A DNA stretch of 64,000 nucleotides from the NCBI GenBank assembly GCA_947648905.1, contig CANSPP010000001.1:330114-394113 (forward strand). Reading direction: 5' to 3'. Origin of the DNA: an uncultured Clostridium sp. GTDB lineage: Bacteria > Bacillota > Clostridia > TANB77 > CAG-508. A program made the position numbers and the translations under genes. The first letter of the stretch is position 1, and each line of letters starts with the position of its first letter. Below are positions 60,868-64,000 of this stretch, piece by piece. The notes below the pieces were generated by a model. The model was given only the letters and a program-made list of their open reading frames with translations, was not told where the DNA came from and made no database searches.

Positions 60868-61670
60868 TAAAGGCAATTTTTATAGATATTGATGGAACTT
60901 TACTAAATAGTAAAAGAGAAATTACCACAAATACTAAAGTAGCGATAGAAAAATGTATAAAAAAAGGAATAAAAGTAATTTTAGCATCAGGAAGGTCGAG
61001 AGCTATTACACTAGAATATCAACAATTAGCAGGTGCAAGTCCATACATAATTTCTTCTAATGGAGCAGATGTATATGATATAGAAAAAGATATAGAAATA
61101 TGCAGTACACCAGTTGATAAAGAGACAGTAAATAAGATTTTTAATTTTTCTCAACAAAATAGTTATAAAATCAATATTAACTATAATTTCGAATTAGTTA
61201 TGAATAAAATGTTTTATCCAGATGAAAAAGATAATGTTAAAACGGAAGAAGAAATCTATAATATTATTAATAAAGAAAAAATAGTTCAATGTGTAGTGGC
61301 TAATAAAGATATTGAAAAGATGATAAAATTTAAACAATATTTAAAAGAGAGTCTATTTGGAGTGAAAATAGAAAATGAATCGAAAAGATTAAAAGATATG
61401 AATCTGAAACCGAGTAACCATTATTATTGTGATATAACATCTTTAGGAGCGGCAAAAGGGAGTGCGATAAAAAAGTTGTGTAAATATTTAGATATAGAGA
61501 AAAGCGAAATTATAGTTATAGGTGATGGCGAAAATGATGTATCAATGTTTGAGCTAACAGATAATTCAGTAGCTATGGGAAATGCAACAGCAGAAGTAAA
61601 GAAAAAGGCAAATTATATTACTAGTAGTAATGATGAAGATGGAGTTGTTAAGGTTTTGGAAGAAGTCTAA
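60864..61670 (+). CDS. Cof-type HAD-superfamily hydrolase
   Basis: A 268-residue phosphatase of HAD class IIB. Motif 1 FIDIDGTLLNSKREIT is at residues 6-21, the cap domain at about 85-185, the lysine in SLGAAKGSAIKKL near 200, and the metal motif VIGDGENDVSMFE near 217. It probably removes phosphate from a sugar phosphate or flavin-type metabolite; the substrate is not predictable. Its ATG lies in the TGA stop of the GH3 gene, so the two are coupled and may act on the same sugar. Confidence 0.92.
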   Translation: MIKAIFIDIDGTLLNSKREITTNTKVAIEKCIKKGIKVILASGRSRAITLEYQQLAGASPYIISSNGADVYDIEKDIEICSTPVDKETVNKIFNFSQQNSYKININYNFELVMNKMFYPDEKDNVKTEEEIYNIINKEKIVQCVVANKDIEKMIKFKQYLKESLFGVKIENESKRLKDMNLKPSNHYYCDITSLGAAKGSAIKKLCKYLDIEKSEIIVIGDGENDVSMFELTDNSVAMGNATAEVKKKANYITSSNDEDGVVKVLEEV

Positions 61671-61676
61671 AAAAAT

Positions 61677-61712
61677 AAAAATCGAATGTCTTTATAGACA
61701 CTCGATTTTTTG
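61677..61712. terminator. Bidirectional terminator
   Basis: AAAATCGA...TGTC pairs with GACA...TCGATTTT, with a TTTAT-type loop and T runs. It ends the HAD gene and, on the other strand, the ROK gene. Confidence 0.8.
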
Positions 61713-62513
61713 CGATACTAGTTTGATTGCACCAATACATCCTGAATAATTTTTATAACTAGACTTTGCAAATGTCAATTTTTTTGTAAAATGAGAGTAA
61801 GCATTTTGTTTAGCAAAGTTAATAGCATTATCTAAAAAATTGTTAAAAGAAAATCCACCACCAGAAAAATAAATTACATCAGGATTATATAAGTGAATTA
61901 TATTTACTAGTAAAATCCCTAGATATATTGAAGCTTGTTCGATTAGCCCGTTTTGATTATTATCGGGTAAGTTATTCAATTTTTTTAATATTTTAGATCC
62001 AGAGCAAAGATGCCCTATTTTTGTAATAGAATTTTTCTCATTTACAATAAGATTTCCATAAATTTCTCCTAAAAAACCAGAACTACCAGTAAAAAGATTA
62101 CCAGAGATAGAAATTCCACATCCAATTCCAGTTCCGTTTGTGATGCCAACTAAAACTTTAGAATTTGGGTATTCGATGGTTCCAGCAAGAGTGGTAGCAT
62201 TAGAATCATTAATTAATCTAATATTATCACAATTTAGTTCCGCTAAATCTTCGATTGAGAAGTTCTTTAAACAAGGAAGAGAAGTACCTTCAACTTTCAT
62301 AGAATCAGCGGTATATCCAGAAAATGCAATCCCAAGACCTAAAAAATCACAATTGAATGAGTTATAAAAATCAACAATAGTGCTAATTAGTTTCTCCCGT
62401 GAAAGGTTATCACCTGAAGGAACAGTTTTAGTGATAGGGATATTGTCTACTATAGCCATCATTTTAATGTTGGTACAACCAATATCGATGCCACAAAAAT
62501 TATTTAGTTGCAT
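61692..62513 (-). CDS. ROK-family sugar kinase
   Basis: A 273-residue ROK protein without an N-terminal HTH, so it is probably a kinase rather than a repressor. It has the phosphate-1 loop GIDIGCTNIKMMAI near residue 8, INDSNATTLAG near residue 96, and GITNGTGIGCGIS near residue 116. The usual zinc-binding cysteine motif is reduced to HLCSGSK. Start ATG 62513 follows GGAGGT. CGG at 62399-62397 is codon 39 and must be read as arginine (NLSREKL) without a shift, since a +1 step gives a stop within four codons. With the GH3 and HAD genes it could form a glucoside-use module. Confidence 0.85.
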   Translation of the reverse strand: MQLNNFCGIDIGCTNIKMMAIVDNIPITKTVPSGDNLSREKLISTIVDFYNSFNCDFLGLGIAFSGYTADSMKVEGTSLPCLKNFSIEDLAELNCDNIRLINDSNATTLAGTIEYPNSKVLVGITNGTGIGCGISISGNLFTGSSGFLGEIYGNLIVNEKNSITKIGHLCSGSKILKKLNNLPDNNQNGLIEQASIYLGILLVNIIHLYNPDVIYFSGGGFSFNNFLDNAINFAKQNAYSHFTKKLTFAKSSYKNYSGCIGAIKLVSQKIECL

Positions 62514-62553
62514 ATATATTACCTCCAATATTGCATGTAAGTATTATAACTGA

Positions 62554-62567
62554 ATTTTATGTAAAAT
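62554..62567 (-). promoter_or_regulatory. Palindromic operator-like site upstream of the ROK gene
   Basis: ATTTTATGTAAAAT, symmetrical except for the central TG. It matches the site at 58384. Confidence 0.5.
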
Positions 62568-62625
62568 GCAATAGAAATGTGTTATTTATTTAAAACTTGG
62601 CGGTCAGATATGACAAATTTGGCTT

Positions 62626-62652
62626 GACATTAAAGACAAATAGTCATATACT
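62626..62652 (+). promoter_or_regulatory. Promoter of the ketoacid oxidoreductase operon
   Basis: TTGACA (62626-62631) and TATACT (62647-62652), with a short 15-nt spacer; TACTAA two bases later would give 17. Confidence 0.5.
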
Positions 62653-62689
62653 AAACTCGTAAAATAATAAAAAGGAGGCAATATAAATA

Positions 62690-63268
62690 ATGGATAACTT
62701 AATAGAAATTAGATGGCACGGAAGAGGCGGTCAAGGTGCAAAAACAGCATCACTATTACTAGCAGATGCAGCATTTAATACAGGTAAATATATTCAAGGT
62801 TTTCCTGAATATGGTCCAGAGAGAATGGGTGCACCAATAACAGCATATAACAGAATTAGCAGTAATCCTATTACAATTCACAGCAATATATATGAACCAG
62901 ATTATGTAGTAGTAGTAGACGATACACTTTTAGAGTCAGTTGATGTAACAGCTGGTTTAAAAGAGACAGGTGCAATTGTAATTAATACAACAAAATCAGC
63001 AGAATATTTAAAAGATGTTTTAAAAGGATATAAAGGTGAAGTTTACACAATTGATGCAAGAAAAATATCAGAAGAGGCACTTGGAAAATATTTTCCAAAT
63101 ACTCCAATGCTAGCAGCAATTGTAAAAGTAAGCAAAATTATGACAGATGAAGAATTACTAGAAGATATGAAAAGCTCTTTTAAACACAAATTTGCTAAAA
63201 AACCTGAAGTTATTGAAGGAAATATGAAAGCTTTAGAAATGGCATTAAAGGAGGTTAAAAAGATATGA
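62690..63268 (+). CDS. Ketoacid:ferredoxin oxidoreductase, gamma subunit
   Basis: A 192-residue protein of the POR/VOR/IOR gamma family: RWHGRGGQGAKTASLLLADAAF (8-29), GFPEYGPERMGAPITAY (38-54), YVVVVDDTLLESVDV and PNTPMLAAIVKVS near residue 137. It is part of an enzyme that oxidises pyruvate or a branched 2-oxoacid to acyl-CoA and reduced ferredoxin. The order gamma-delta-alpha is the usual four-subunit arrangement. Substrate cannot be told. AGGAGG precedes the ATG. Its TGA stop overlaps the next ATG. Confidence 0.93.
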   Translation: MDNLIEIRWHGRGGQGAKTASLLLADAAFNTGKYIQGFPEYGPERMGAPITAYNRISSNPITIHSNIYEPDYVVVVDDTLLESVDVTAGLKETGAIVINTTKSAEYLKDVLKGYKGEVYTIDARKISEEALGKYFPNTPMLAAIVKVSKIMTDEELLEDMKSSFKHKFAKKPEVIEGNMKALEMALKEVKKI

Positions 63269-63549
63269 CAACTATAAATTCAAACACACCAATGGAGAAA
63301 ATGACTCCAGGTGGAGATATATACGAAGCTGGAAATGCCAGAGAATTTAAAACTGGTGATTGGAGAAGTATTAAACCTATATTTTTAAGCGAAAAGTGCA
63401 AACAATGTGGATTATGCTTCCCTGTATGCCCAGATGATGCAATTCCAGTAAATAAAGAATGTAAAAGAGAAGATTTTAACTATGACTATTGCAAAGGATG
63501 TGGCGTTTGTGCAAAAGTTTGCCCATTTGGAGCAATTGAAATGAAATAG
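63265..63549 (+). CDS. Ketoacid:ferredoxin oxidoreductase, delta (ferredoxin-like) subunit
   Basis: A 94-residue protein with two [4Fe-4S] motifs, CKQCGLCFPVCP (about 53-64) and CKGCGVCAKVCP (about 79-90). The N-terminal 45 residues match the delta subunit of POR/VOR, which passes electrons from the catalytic core to free ferredoxin. The ATG overlaps the gamma stop. Confidence 0.94.
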   Translation: MTTINSNTPMEKMTPGGDIYEAGNAREFKTGDWRSIKPIFLSEKCKQCGLCFPVCPDDAIPVNKECKREDFNYDYCKGCGVCAKVCPFGAIEMK

Positions 63550-63565
63550 AAAGGAAGAAAGAATT

Positions 63566-64000
63566 ATGAGTATAAGAGAAAGATTAAGTGGTAATGAAGC
63601 AGCAGCAATTGCTATGAAACAAATTAATCCAGATGTAGTTGCAGCATTCCCTATCACTCCATCAACAGAAATTCCACAATACTTTTCAACATTTGTAGCA
63701 AATGGAACAGTAGATACAGAATTTGTTGCAGTTGAAAGTGAACATAGTGCAATGTCTGCATGTATTGGAGCTCAAGCAGCAGGAGCAAGAGCGATGACAG
63801 CAACATCTGCAAATGGATTATCATTAATGTGGGAAATGATTTATATAGCTTCAAGCTTAAGATTACCAATTGTTCTATCATTGGTAAACAGAGCAGTATC
63901 AGGACCATTAAACATACACAATGACCATTCAGACGCAATGGGTGTAAGAGATGCTGGTTGGATTATGCTATTTTCTGAAAACAATCAAGAAGCTTATGAT
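63566..64000 (+). CDS. Ketoacid:ferredoxin oxidoreductase, alpha subunit, 3' end outside the window
   Basis: The first 145 residues of a pyruvate/2-oxoacid oxidoreductase alpha subunit: RERLSGNEAAAIAMKQINPDVVAAFPITPSTEIPQYF, then VESEHSAMSACIGAQAAGARAMTATSANGLSLMWEM and HNDHSDAMGVRDAGW. These are the pyrimidine-domain signatures next to the thiamine site. AAGGAAG precedes the ATG. The gene continues past 64000 and a beta subunit is expected after it. Confidence 0.94.
   Translation, partial: MSIRERLSGNEAAAIAMKQINPDVVAAFPITPSTEIPQYFSTFVANGTVDTEFVAVESEHSAMSACIGAQAAGARAMTATSANGLSLMWEMIYIASSLRLPIVLSLVNRAVSGPLNIHNDHSDAMGVRDAGWIMLFSENNQEAYD

Noticed and set aside
8721..63268. Genetic code 4 (TGA = Trp) for this genome
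   Set aside because: TGA is used as a stop within ATGA overlaps (60864-60867, 63265-63268) and inside a terminator loop (57419-57421). TGG is used for Trp throughout. Only the XRE gene has an unexplained in-frame TGA.
1..64000. tRNA or rRNA genes
   Set aside because: I scanned intergenic gaps for cloverleaf and GGTTCGA-like T-loop sequence and saw none, so the tRNA that would read CGGN is not in this window.

Overview
The window comes from a low-GC, endospore-forming, strictly anaerobic Clostridia-type Firmicute, probably an uncultured gut lineage. Sporulation genes (spo0A, a spoIVFA/spoIVFB pair, a SpoIIP domain, SpoVD-like PBPs), AGGAGG ribosome binding sites, TTG/GTG starts, mostly AGA arginine codons, and a flavodiiron protein, rubredoxin and ketoacid:ferredoxin oxidoreductase genes all point that way. 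TAA and TAG are the usual stops; TGA is rare but is a true stop where it overlaps the next ATG (60867, 63268).

Main observation: six genes (spoIVFA-like M23, dusB, a peptidoglycan-binding protein, two TasA-like genes, ftsW) are broken in the same way. Each has one extra C directly before a glycine codon, so the ribosome meets an in-frame CGG, and reading resumes correctly only after a +1 step (C-GGN, giving glycine). Eight such sites restore a long conserved frame; the peptidoglycan-binding gene alone has three. A ninth in-frame CGG (42060) would give an immediate stop after +1. CGG is common out of frame in the other native-looking genes, but I found it there in frame only at these sites. 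The pattern suggests that CGG is unassigned, or that CGGN is read as a four-base glycine codon. Three unshifted CGG codons, in a glycosyltransferase (57439-58302) and a ROK gene (61692-62513), are counter-examples and may mark foreign genes.

Layout: 1-2888 end of a repeat-built surface protein; 3030-7123 metabolic genes and spo0A; 7229-9540 a paired HNH-like locus and a broken XRE regulator; 9755-11785 spoIVFA/spoIVFB; 11826-17283 prepilin-like surface proteins and an Rpn-family nuclease; 17264-20215 an O-antigen-ligase/SpoIIP fusion; 20364-23951 minD, minE, rodA, dusB; 24011-28782 MazF-like toxin, HD-GYP phosphodiesterase, aspS and a response regulator; 28902-33728 PBP, rsmA, sortase and peptidoglycan-binding protein; 34161-38631 XRE regulator, then mraZ-rsmH-ftsL-pbp with a MraZ operator; 38785-44394 a SipW/TasA-like matrix operon with two signal peptidases; 45529-46836 flavodiiron protein and rubredoxin; 47030-51809 murE-mraY-ftsW-murG; 51819-57421 histidine kinase, lepB, holB, ricT, ferredoxin and a flippase-like protein; 57439-62513 glycosyltransferase, GH3 glucosidase, HAD phosphatase and ROK kinase, the last three probably one sugar-use locus with a shared operator; 62690-64000 start of a ketoacid:ferredoxin oxidoreductase operon.

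A family of short GGGAC...GTCCC and TGCCA...TGGCA palindromes is scattered through the intergenic gaps. No tRNA, rRNA, CRISPR array or transposase was recognised.
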